DNA from: Candidatus Heteroclostridium caecigallinarum | GTDB taxonomy: Bacteria > Bacillota > Clostridia > Christensenellales > CAG-314 | Length of the DNA: 55,599 nt | Direction of reading: 5' to 3' | Assembly: GCA_904419725.1 (NCBI GenBank) | Contig: CAJFSP010000008.1 | Location: forward strand, 1-55,599 | Part shown: positions 49,354 to 55,599 of the stretch, piece by piece | Numbering within the stretch: position 1 is the first letter of the stretch | Layout of the letters: each line of letters starts with the position of its first letter | Notes under the pieces: model-generated | Told to the model about the DNA's origin: nothing | Seen by the model: the letters and a program-made list of their open reading frames with translations, nothing else | Database searches by the model: none | Position numbers and translations under genes: made by a program

Positions 49354-49385
49354 ATTATATGACGGTCTTGTTGCTTTGTCAACAA
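49354..49385 (-). promoter_or_regulatory. MarR-controlled promoter and operator
   Basis: On the minus strand, TTGACA (49382-49377), 17 bp and TATAAT (49359-49354). The perfect palindrome TTGTTG-N6-CAACAA (49368-49385) covers the -35 box and is the likely autoregulatory site. Confidence 0.85.
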
Positions 49386-49423
49386 AATTCAGGCACTTTT
49401 CACGGCTTATCTCGGCAAAAAAT

Positions 49424-49448
49424 AAAAGCGGCTTTTAAGGCCGCTTTT
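49424..49448 (-). terminator. Terminator after the histidine phosphatase gene
   Basis: AAAAGCGGC / GCCGCTTTT with a 7-base loop and a T-rich tail on the minus strand. Confidence 0.75.
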
Positions 49449-49466
49449 CCGTCCGCAACTCAGGCG

Positions 49467-49997
49467 TCACTTGAAGTCAAACTTCGTGACGGCGCCGTTT
49501 GTCACCAGATATTCCAGAAAGTTATTGTCTTTAGGCATTCCGCAAAAATACGCTTTCATAATCATAATAACGCCGCCGTGCGTAACGATGAGTATATCTT
49601 TTCCTTTGTATTTCGAATTGATTTCATCGAGAAAGGACACAACCCTCGCCGTCATTTCGTCAATGCTTTCGCCGCACGCCGAGTTCTCGGCGCTGCCGGG
49701 CGTCCAGAACGCGGCAAAGTCCACTTCGGCGCGTTTAACGCCGTCGTTTTCGCCGAAATCGCGCTCCATAAGCCTGTCGTCGTAAATCACGTCGTCGCCG
49801 CCGTAGGCTATTTTGCAGGTTTGCCTTGTGCGTTCAAGCGGCGAACAGAAAACCGCGTCGAATTTCACGCCGGCTATGGCGTCGTGGGCTTCCCACGCCT
49901 GCCTGACGCCTTCGTCGTTGAGAGGCACGTTGACCTGCCCCTGTATTCTGCCTTCTTTGTTCCAATCGGTCTGACCGTGTCTGATAACGTAAATCAT
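49467..49997 (-). CDS. Histidine phosphatase (phosphoglycerate mutase-like)
   Basis: The 176-residue phosphatase has the catalytic RHGQTDWN motif, CSPLERTRQTC, the acidic MERDFGENDG and the second His motif ILIVTHGGVI. It could act on a small phosphate ester such as alpha-ribazole phosphate or a sugar phosphate; the substrate is not evident. The start at 49997 follows GGAG. A longer frame to 50057 overlaps the promoter. Confidence 0.92.
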   Translation of the reverse strand: MIYVIRHGQTDWNKEGRIQGQVNVPLNDEGVRQAWEAHDAIAGVKFDAVFCSPLERTRQTCKIAYGGDDVIYDDRLMERDFGENDGVKRAEVDFAAFWTPGSAENSACGESIDEMTARVVSFLDEINSKYKGKDILIVTHGGVIMIMKAYFCGMPKDNNFLEYLVTNGAVTKFDFK

Positions 49998-50015
49998 AAA
50001 TGCTTCTCCACCGCT

Positions 50016-50044
50016 ATTATAAAACCGCTTTTGTTTTTTGCCAA
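50016..50044 (-). promoter_or_regulatory. Promoter of the histidine phosphatase gene
   Basis: On the minus strand, TTGGCA (50044-50039), 17 bp and TATAAT (50021-50016). Confidence 0.75.
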
Positions 50045-50057
50045 ATGTTTTGGACAC

Positions 50058-50080
50058 GAAAAAACGGCGTTTCCGCCGTT
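50058..50080 (-). terminator. Terminator after the DegV gene
   Basis: AACGGCG-TTTC-CGCCGTT with a T run on the minus strand. Confidence 0.75.
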
Positions 50081-50139
50081 CCTGCCCGTCGCGCTATTCG
50101 CTTCGGACATAATGCTTTTTATAGGCGCGTCAGCGCGTA

Positions 50140-51018
50140 TCAATGAATATCTATGCGGCCGTTTCCCTCAAACATGATGGCGACGCAGTTGTTGCCCAGG
50201 TGCGCGCCGATGACAGGCCCCACGTGCCCAATGACGATTTCCGCTTTCGGAAAAACTTCAAGCACGGCGGCTTTGACCTTTTCCGCCAGAGGCGCGTTAT
50301 CTGTATCGGCGATATAAACTTTGGGCGAGGTTCTGTCGGCGGAGTGTTCTTTAAGTCCCTCCGCCAGTGCAGCCACGGCTTTAGCGGAGCCGATAACTTT
50401 TTTGTAAACCAGCAGGTTGCCTTCGTTGTTGGCTACCATAATCGGCTTTAATTTTATCATGGTGCCTATGGCGGCTTTGACGGCGCTGATTCTGCCCCCT
50501 CTTTTGAGATGCGCCAGGTTTTCCAGAATAACCCAGTGGTGCAGGTTTCGCGAAACTTCCCGCAGTTTTTCAAAAGCCTCTTCGGCGGACATACCGCCGT
50601 CACGCAGTTCGACGCCCCTGTCCAGCACCAGCCTCAGCCCCTGCGAGGCGGCAAGAGTGTCCACTACGTAAATTTTTTCGCTTCGGCCGCCCGAAACGGC
50701 ACGCGCCGCGAATACGGCGTTGGAGTAGGTGCCCGACACGCCGCCGCTAAGACTCAGGTGCACTATGTCGCGCCCCGGACGCTCTTCCAGCGTCCGCCTG
50801 AAAAATTCCTCGAAAGCGTATTCCGATATCTGCGACGTCGTGGGCATGGCGCCCTCTTTCATCTGTTTGTAAAAAGCGATATACTCTTCGTCAGAGTCCA
50901 GTCTGTCTTCGTACGACACGCCGTCTATAATATAAATAAGCGGTATATACGGCACGTCCATCTCTTTAAGTTGAGATTTCAGCAAATCGCACGAAGAGTC
51001 GGTCGTCAAAGTAAACAT
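50140..51018 (-). CDS. DegV-family fatty-acid-binding protein
   Basis: The 292-residue protein belongs to the DegV family, which binds long-chain fatty acids and can serve as FakB for fatty acid kinase. Motifs are TTDSSCDLL, the EDRLDSDEEYIAFYKQMK stretch, MPTTSQIS, VHLSLSGGVSGTYSNA, LAHLKRGGRISAVKA and GAHLGNNCVAIMFEGN. The start at 51018 follows GGAGGG. A longer frame to 51045 lacks a site. It is monocistronic. Confidence 0.93.
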   Translation of the reverse strand: MFTLTTDSSCDLLKSQLKEMDVPYIPLIYIIDGVSYEDRLDSDEEYIAFYKQMKEGAMPTTSQISEYAFEEFFRRTLEERPGRDIVHLSLSGGVSGTYSNAVFAARAVSGGRSEKIYVVDTLAASQGLRLVLDRGVELRDGGMSAEEAFEKLREVSRNLHHWVILENLAHLKRGGRISAVKAAIGTMIKLKPIMVANNEGNLLVYKKVIGSAKAVAALAEGLKEHSADRTSPKVYIADTDNAPLAEKVKAAVLEVFPKAEIVIGHVGPVIGAHLGNNCVAIMFEGNGRIDIH

Positions 51019-51060
51019 AAACCCTCCGTAAAAGTATATACACAAAAAGATTACCGCATT

Positions 51061-51089
51061 ACAATAACCGCTTTTTCACTTCCTGTCAA
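51061..51089 (-). promoter_or_regulatory. Promoter of the DegV gene
   Basis: On the minus strand, TTGACA (51089-51084), 17 bp and TATTGT (51066-51061). Confidence 0.7.
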
Positions 51090-51154
51090 CCAGGCATAGC
51101 AAAAATAAACGATTTATAAATATTTTCATTAAATAAATCCCGCCAAATAAAAAT

Positions 51155-51185
51155 AAAAAGATTCCGGATTCAACCGGAATCTTTT
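51155..51185 (-). terminator. Terminator after the BspA-like gene
   Basis: GATTCCGG-ATTCAA-CCGGAATC with flanking A and T runs. Confidence 0.85.
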
Positions 51186-51186
51186 G

Positions 51187-53121
51187 TCACTTTACCCAGA
51201 CAGTCGGCGTTCCGTCAACATAACGCCAATAATTTCCGTCATAAGCAGTGCCGTCGTCATTAACAGGCGGCTCCGATGACGAATAATAATATATTCTGTC
51301 ATACCAGCTTGCGTTGATATCGTCAAAATCTACTTTCTCTTCAAATTCTGTTTTGCTGCCGTGATAATACGCCAAGAAGTCGTCATGGATCGAATCGATA
51401 TCGATAATGGCTTCGATTTTTTGTATGTTTGACGGGATTACCATATTATGTAAATTTCTGCAATATAGAAACGAGTTCTCTTTGATAATTTTGACACCGT
51501 CTCCAAAAACAACCGTTTCCAAATTAAAGCATTCGTGAAATGCGCCGGAGCCTATCACTTCAACGCCGCTGACGGTAGCCTCTTTAAGACCATAGCACTC
51601 CAAAAAGGCGCATTCATCAATTTGTGATATTCGTCCCGAAATCGATACGCTTTCAAGATTTTCGCATTCCGCAAACGCCCTTTCGCCTATTTCCCCGATA
51701 TCCGCGTCAATGGTAACGCTCGTTAAATATTTGTATCCGCTGAACACATATGCCCCTATTCCGGAAATATTTTCAGTCACAACCAGCTCTTCCACAACGC
51801 TTCCGCCTGCAATAAGACGCATGTTCTCCAAGAAAAAAGTATTGTCAAACGGGTCGTCTCTGTCAATTTTAATATTCAACCACATTTCCAGACTCGGAAT
51901 ATTGAGCGATCGCAATTGCTCGCATCCTCCAAAAGCGCTTATGGAAATAGATTCAACCCCTTTACCCAAACTCACGTTTTCGAGATTATCGCAATTGCAA
52001 AACGCGGTAGCTCCTATTGCCCTGACGCTGTCGGGTAATGTTACGGATATTAAATTTTGATAATCACGAAACGCGTCTGAATAGATAAATTCCGTGTCGG
52101 GATGAATTTCGCATTCAGTAATCGATTGACTCTTTCCGCTGAATAAAACCTTATGCGGATTCTTTTCATTGCCCAAATAATATGCGTTGCCGTATTCATT
52201 GCCGGTTAATTCATTGCAGCCATAAAATATGTACGCGCCTAAATCTGTCACGCTTTCGGGAATATTTATATCAGTCAGCGTTTTACAATTCACGAAGGCG
52301 AATTTACCGATTGATTTGACGCTGTCAGGCAAAACAAATTCCGTGACATCGGCACACCCAGAAAAAGCGTACGGCGCAATTTTTTCCACACCGTCCGGAA
52401 TAACTATTCTCCCTGAAACAAATTGTTCATTGAGCAGCAATACTCCCCCCGAATGAAGCGGAGTGGCATACTCATTCGCAAAGTCGATGCGGCAATACGC
52501 GTCTATATCATGAATAAAAAGAAGGCAAGAATTTATAAGCTGAAACGCGTCGGCTTCGACATATTTCAGGCTTGAAGGGAAAAACACTTCGAAAAGGTCA
52601 TAACAACTGATAAACGCCGATTCATTGATGCGGACAATCCCCTCCGGCAAAGTCACGCTGACCAAGCCCGTACCGGCAAACGCCATGGCGCCTACTTCCG
52701 TGACAGGCACTCCGTTAAAGGTCGACGGGACACTTACTATCGTTTCCGTCCCCGTGTAACCGGTCACTTTATAGTTTTTTCCGAGTTCGTTCCACTCAAA
52801 AGTAAATCCGTCGGCTGAAACACCGCCGTCGGCAGACAGAATATTGAGTTTCGCCGTTTTTTCCCAAGTGTTGTAGCCGTCGGCGCTGACCGTCGCGGTA
52901 ACCTCATGAATACCGATTTCCGTAAACGAGTTGTCGGTATAACTGACCGTGGCAAAGTCCGGCACGCCTTCTACCACTAAACTATGCGCTTTGCCGTCAT
53001 AAATCACGTTTTTATCTTCAAAACTCAGTCCGTTAAAATCCTTGTTTCCGCAGGCTGACAGCAAAAACAGTGCGGAAAACATGACAAATAAAAATGCCAA
53101 AAACAAGAATTTCTTTTTCAT
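51187..53121 (-). CDS. BspA-like leucine-rich-repeat surface lipoprotein
   Basis: The 644-residue lipoprotein (signal MKKKFLFLAFLFVMFSALFLL, lipobox LLSAC) has an N-terminal bacterial Ig-like MBG-type domain (VIYDGKAHSLVVEG...HEVTATVSADGYNTW). A linker and then many LRR_5/BspA repeats of about 23 residues follow, for example IAPYAFSGCADVTEFVLPDSVKSIGKFAFVNCKTL and IGERAFAECENLESVSISG. These proteins bind host or neighbouring-cell surfaces. The start at 53121 follows AGGTG. ATGs at 53127 and 53142 are alternatives, and the frame further upstream is not coding. Confidence 0.88.
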   Translation of the reverse strand: MKKKFLFLAFLFVMFSALFLLSACGNKDFNGLSFEDKNVIYDGKAHSLVVEGVPDFATVSYTDNSFTEIGIHEVTATVSADGYNTWEKTAKLNILSADGGVSADGFTFEWNELGKNYKVTGYTGTETIVSVPSTFNGVPVTEVGAMAFAGTGLVSVTLPEGIVRINESAFISCYDLFEVFFPSSLKYVEADAFQLINSCLLFIHDIDAYCRIDFANEYATPLHSGGVLLLNEQFVSGRIVIPDGVEKIAPYAFSGCADVTEFVLPDSVKSIGKFAFVNCKTLTDINIPESVTDLGAYIFYGCNELTGNEYGNAYYLGNEKNPHKVLFSGKSQSITECEIHPDTEFIYSDAFRDYQNLISVTLPDSVRAIGATAFCNCDNLENVSLGKGVESISISAFGGCEQLRSLNIPSLEMWLNIKIDRDDPFDNTFFLENMRLIAGGSVVEELVVTENISGIGAYVFSGYKYLTSVTIDADIGEIGERAFAECENLESVSISGRISQIDECAFLECYGLKEATVSGVEVIGSGAFHECFNLETVVFGDGVKIIKENSFLYCRNLHNMVIPSNIQKIEAIIDIDSIHDDFLAYYHGSKTEFEEKVDFDDINASWYDRIYYYSSSEPPVNDDGTAYDGNYWRYVDGTPTVWVK

Positions 53122-53187
53122 ACGCATACACCTGTTTTCCATATATATAAGATAGCATATTTGAAACCAATTTTCAAGATACAAAAA

Positions 53188-53216
53188 AACTCTCAAACTA
53201 ATGTTTGAGAGTTTTG
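53188..53216 (-). terminator. Terminator following a tRNA-tail-like sequence
   Basis: On the minus strand, CTCTCAAAC-ATTA-GTTTGAGAG and a T run. It directly follows a CTCCACCA motif, as would a tRNA terminator. Confidence 0.75.
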
Positions 53217-53227
53217 GTGGAGATGAA
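53215..53227 (-). other. tRNA 3'-end-like scar, possible attachment site
   Basis: The 13 bp TGGTGGAGATGAA are identical to the 3' end of tRNA-Ala(CGC) at 54180-54192 in the same orientation, and the first 9 bp match tRNA-Ala(GGC) at 54070. No tRNA body is attached. It is consistent with a site left by integration of a small island at a tRNA-Ala 3' end. Confidence 0.5.
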
Positions 53228-53360
53228 AGCCGCAAAAACGCACACCGTATTATATCAGATAAACAGAACGGAATACTATTGCCAAGTCGATTTGTCGCTA
53301 TCAGATTATCCGCTATACGGCAAACAATTAGTTGCAATAAATATACGGAATAATATATAA

Positions 53361-53735
53361 CTAATCTATAATTTTGAGTATATTTTTCTCAACTAATGCA
53401 ACAGGATAACGAGTCATACCTTGTTTGACTCCATTTTTCCCGAATATTTTTTCGATTGTTCCCTTGTTTCTAACTGTCATTCCTTGTATAACTTTTCCGG
53501 CAACACTTTTTCTTCTTATCGTAATACAGTTTTCATCGTATTCTTCAAGAAATTTAACGGCAATTATTACTTTTCCATTTTGTTGCGCTGTTAAAAGTTG
53601 TGCAAACTTAAAATTACCCGTATCCTCAACCAGTTTACATGCTTCCGCGTTGAAGTCAAGCTGTCCTCTTCCTATACTTACAAATGCTGATGAACGTCCG
53701 TCTGCTTGTTTGATTTTTACAACTTGCCATTCCAT
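53361..53735 (-). CDS. Hypothetical protein, possibly mobile-element associated
   Basis: The 124-residue product starts MEWQVVKIKQADGRSSAFVSIGRGQLDFNAEAC and ends in a basic, Gly-rich part (VAGKVIQGMTVRNKGTIEKIFGKNG). I recall similar short proteins in Firmicutes, but no function. AGAGGAG precedes the start and a consensus promoter lies upstream. AT content is higher than in the neighbours, and the gene sits between a tRNA-end scar and the tRNA-Ala pair, suggesting acquired DNA. Confidence 0.75.
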   Translation of the reverse strand: MEWQVVKIKQADGRSSAFVSIGRGQLDFNAEACKLVEDTGNFKFAQLLTAQQNGKVIIAVKFLEEYDENCITIRRKSVAGKVIQGMTVRNKGTIEKIFGKNGVKQGMTRYPVALVEKNILKIID

Positions 53736-53768
53736 GATAATTCTCCTCTTTGAGTTTTTATTGTCTAT

Positions 53769-53797
53769 ATTATATGCTATATTTTTATTAATGTCAA
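53769..53797 (-). promoter_or_regulatory. Promoter of the 53361 gene
   Basis: On the minus strand, TTGACA (53797-53792), 17 bp and TATAAT (53774-53769): full consensus. Confidence 0.85.
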
Positions 53798-54003
53798 TGC
53801 TTTTCCGCAAAAACGCTAATACTTTTATTAATTACTTATTTTATTTCTTGTATTGCTAACAGAGTGTTGCTTTTTATATTAGGTTTATTCCCTTATTGAT
53901 AAGATATTTTAAAACGGTAACACGTGAAAATGTATATTTTATCTCTGTTAAGTATAATTGTTCAGTATCAAACTCATTACGTGAACGAAAATGCCCGAAA
54001 ATG

Positions 54004-54028
54004 AAAAAGAAACCGACAAAGCGGTTTC
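54004..54028 (-). terminator. Terminator of the tRNA-Ala pair
   Basis: On the minus strand, GAAACCG-CTTTGT-CGGTTTC and TTTTTC. Confidence 0.7.
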
Positions 54029-54069
54029 TAATTCTGACATAAACGCAGAGTGTGCGTATACGTCGCGTT

Positions 54070-54145
<76 letters not shown>

Positions 54146-54179
54146 GTTTCAACGCTTTGGGGTGACCAAGGCGCCGTTA

Positions 54180-54255
54180 TGGTGGAGATGAAGGGACTCG
54201 AACCCTCGACCTGTGCGTTGCGAACGCGCCGCTCTACCAACTGAGCCACATCCCC
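54180..54255 (-). tRNA. tRNA-Ala (anticodon CGC)
   Basis: A complete cloverleaf with encoded CCA: acceptor GGGGATG / CATCTCC, anticodon loop TTCGCAA, T arm GAGGG-TTCGAGT-CCCTT. The anticodon stem GCGCG / CGCAC has one C-A mismatch at the second pair. Confidence 0.92.
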
Positions 54256-54266
54256 CCAGCCGTTAG

Positions 54267-54295
54267 ATTTTACACCCTATCCGCCGTTTTGTCAA
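54267..54295 (-). promoter_or_regulatory. Promoter of the tRNA-Ala pair
   Basis: On the minus strand, TTGACA (54295-54290), 17 bp and TAAAAT (54272-54267). Confidence 0.8.
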
Positions 54296-54384
54296 TTTTT
54301 ATATCGCAGAAAAAGCAGGTTTTTTCTCATATAATCCGCGAAAGGACATATACGCCCGCCTGAACCGCGCGGCGTCGGTTACAA

Positions 54385-55386
54385 TCAGACGTATTGCGCC
54401 AAAGTTTTTTCCAGATGTTCTTTAACCATGTCGCGCACCCACGCCGGCGCGACGACTTCCATCTGATTGCCGAAAGAACAGCACCACGCGACAAACATCG
54501 GGCTGACCTGCACATCGGCGCGCAGCGTGATTTTTCCGCCCGGCGCGGTTATGTCAGCGCCGCCGCCGAACTTATCGATTACGACGTCCAGCAGACTTCT
54601 GTCGGCTTTTATTTTAACCGCCGCTTCCTTGCCGCCGAACATACCGAAAAGTTGCAATTTGTGTTTTGAAAGGTCGAAATCCGCCGCTTCTTTCGCGGGA
54701 GTTTTGTCTTCGTCAATCATGCTGACGTTTGACATCCGGTCCACTCTGTACTGCACCACGTCGCCGTGTTTGTCATCGTGGCAAAAGAGATAATATTTAT
54801 CGTCGGCAAACACCGTCTGCTCGGGGCTGACGACGTAAATCCTTCTTTTTTCAGGGTCGTCGGCGTCGGTTCTGTAAACGCGGCGGAGTTTTTCGTCGAG
54901 ATAAAAATAATTGAAGCTGATTTTTTTGCCGGCTATTATCGCCTGGGTGATTTCGTTGACCGAATAATAAATATTCTCGTTTTCGCTCTTCACCGTGTCG
55001 AAACGCACCACGTTGCGCCTGAGCGAGTCGCCCTTTTTGCCGCCGGCAAGTCCGGCGATTTTGTCGACAAGCTCACGGGTCTTTTTTTTCGTCACGAAAC
55101 CCGCCGCGCGCACCGCGTCCATAAGTATGCGCAGTTCCGGCAAAGAAAACCGGCGCTCCGCCACATAATACTCGTTGCCCACACCGCGTTTCGTCATAAC
55201 CTCATATCCGCCGTCGCAAAGCGCTTTTATATCGTTGTAAATAACCCGCCTTTCGCACTCGATACCTTCGGCGGCAAGACGGCGGCGCAACTCTTCCGTG
55301 TCCATGCGGTGTTCTTCGTCGGTTTCGCTGTTAAGAATGTCCCATATCCTCAGCGCGCGTATTCTGTTGGCGTTTGTTTTCTTCAT
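54385..55386 (-). CDS. WYL-domain transcriptional regulator
   Basis: The 333-residue regulator has an N-terminal helix-turn-helix of the DeoR/HTH_11 type (MDTEELRRRLAAEGIECERRVIYNDIKALCDGGYEV). A WYL sensor domain follows at about 135-230 (KKISFNYFYLDEKLRRVYR, YVVSPEQTVFADDKYYLFCHDD, QYRVDRMSNVSM), then a C-terminal extension (AAVKIKADRSLLDVVIDKFG...GNQMEVVAPAWVRDMVKEHL). WYL domains sense nucleotides or nucleic acids. It is monocistronic, and no target is apparent nearby. Confidence 0.92.
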   Translation of the reverse strand: MKKTNANRIRALRIWDILNSETDEEHRMDTEELRRRLAAEGIECERRVIYNDIKALCDGGYEVMTKRGVGNEYYVAERRFSLPELRILMDAVRAAGFVTKKKTRELVDKIAGLAGGKKGDSLRRNVVRFDTVKSENENIYYSVNEITQAIIAGKKISFNYFYLDEKLRRVYRTDADDPEKRRIYVVSPEQTVFADDKYYLFCHDDKHGDVVQYRVDRMSNVSMIDEDKTPAKEAADFDLSKHKLQLFGMFGGKEAAVKIKADRSLLDVVIDKFGGGADITAPGGKITLRADVQVSPMFVAWCCSFGNQMEVVAPAWVRDMVKEHLEKTLAQYV

Positions 55387-55472
55387 GACCCACCCCTTTA
55401 TTTAAAATTATACCATCGCCGCGCGCCAAAAGTAAATATCGGGGTGCGCCAAAAAAGGCACAGCAAAACAAA

Positions 55473-55496
55473 AAACCCATCCTTTCGGATGGGTTT
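55473..55496 (-). terminator. Terminator after the partial right-end gene
   Basis: AAACCCATCC-TTTC-GGATGGGTTT with a T run on the minus strand. Confidence 0.85.
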
Positions 55497-55499
55497 GGG

Positions 55500-55535
55500 A
55501 TGGTGGAGCGTTAGTAACGTAAATCGAATTTTATA
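55500..55535 (-). repeat. Right copy of the 36 bp boundary repeat
   Basis: 55514-55535 is the exact reverse complement of 3270-3291, and 55500-55513 matches 10 of 14 bases of 3292-3305. It contains CGCTCCACCA (a tRNA-tail-like sequence) on the minus strand. As on the left, it overlaps the stop codon of the adjacent gene and is followed by a terminator. Confidence 0.75.
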
Positions 55536-55599
55536 AATCAAACTGTTCCGTCAAAAGTTTTGCCCCGATTACCGTCATTGAAATTTTATCATTTGCGCT
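55531..55599 (-). CDS. C-terminal end of an unknown protein
   Basis: The last 22 codons of a minus-strand gene enter from the right edge: SANDKISMTVIGAKLL then TEQFDL and TAA. The frame stays open to the window end and is followed by a terminator, so a real gene is likely. The family cannot be named from this piece. Confidence 0.6.
   Translation of the reverse strand, partial: SANDKISMTVIGAKLLTEQFDL

Larger units (their letters stand above)
53736..54069. other. AT-rich gap between the hypothetical gene and tRNA-Ala
   Basis: It holds the promoter of the hypothetical gene (53769-53797) and a terminator for the tRNA pair (54004-54028). The rest is AT-rich with no supported gene. Confidence 0.6.

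Overview
The window reads as the chromosome of a Gram-positive anaerobe of the Clostridia. The lineage is inferred from gene content and is not proven; a gut relative of the Christensenellales would fit. Support comes from an [FeFe]-hydrogenase, rubrerythrin, FeoAB, many lipoproteins with A-A-C lipoboxes, GGAGG-type ribosome binding sites, and very clean sigma-A promoters (TTGACA, 17 bp, TATAAT). Most of the window has balanced base composition. Two AT-rich stretches at the edges (1 to about 3290, and from about 55514 onward) look like accessory DNA, as does a small AT-rich patch at 53.2-54.0 kb beside tRNA-Ala.

Layout. 0-3.3 kb: AT-rich island with an AbrB-type protein (partial), a Thg1-like nucleotidyltransferase, a lipoprotein and a CoiA-like nuclease. 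3.3-5.8 kb: DUF6125 protein, sugar O-acetyltransferase and a divergent LysR regulator. 5.8-9.4 kb: two-gene hydrogenase operon made of HydA and a NuoF-tail/GltD-like flavoprotein. 9.5-16.8 kb: DUF1508 repeat protein, DUF2974 lipase-like protein, rubrerythrin, Bax-inhibitor-like membrane protein, glycyl-tRNA synthetase, TRIC channel, tRNA-Thr with a repeated terminator block, and a carboxymuconolactone decarboxylase-like protein. 16.9-23.7 kb: phosphate regulon pstS-pstCA-pstB-phoU-phoB-phoR, with a PstC-PstA fusion, a PstS whose two halves are in swapped order, and a triple Pho-box-like repeat. 23.7-25 kb: Cys-rich mini-protein, YbaK-family deacylase, modular tandem repeats and tRNA-Gly.

25.0-38.4 kb is the most unusual part. 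It is one minus-strand operon of ten genes: a substrate-binding lipoprotein, two FecCD permeases, an ATPase, two transglutaminase-fold lipoproteins, a 1201-residue FIVAR-repeat lipoprotein, and then NifH-, NifD- and NifK-like proteins. No nitrogenase assembly genes are present. The promoter of this operon carries the palindrome GTTAGC-N4-GCTAAC. The same palindrome lies on the feoAB promoter beside a DtxR-family regulator 4 kb away, so the two operons look like one iron-responsive regulon. My reading is an iron-controlled uptake system for a chelate or metallocofactor joined to a nitrogenase-like reductase of unknown substrate.

38.5-43 kb: Fe-dependent alcohol dehydrogenase, thioredoxin-like protein, feoA-feoB plus a 46-residue Cys-rich Feo partner, and the DtxR-like regulator. 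43-51 kb: unknown membrane-anchored protein, ilvE, a MarR-controlled heterodimeric ABC exporter, a histidine phosphatase and a DegV protein. 51-55.6 kb: BspA-like leucine-rich lipoprotein, a small hypothetical gene, two tRNA-Ala genes, a WYL regulator and the last codons of an unknown gene.
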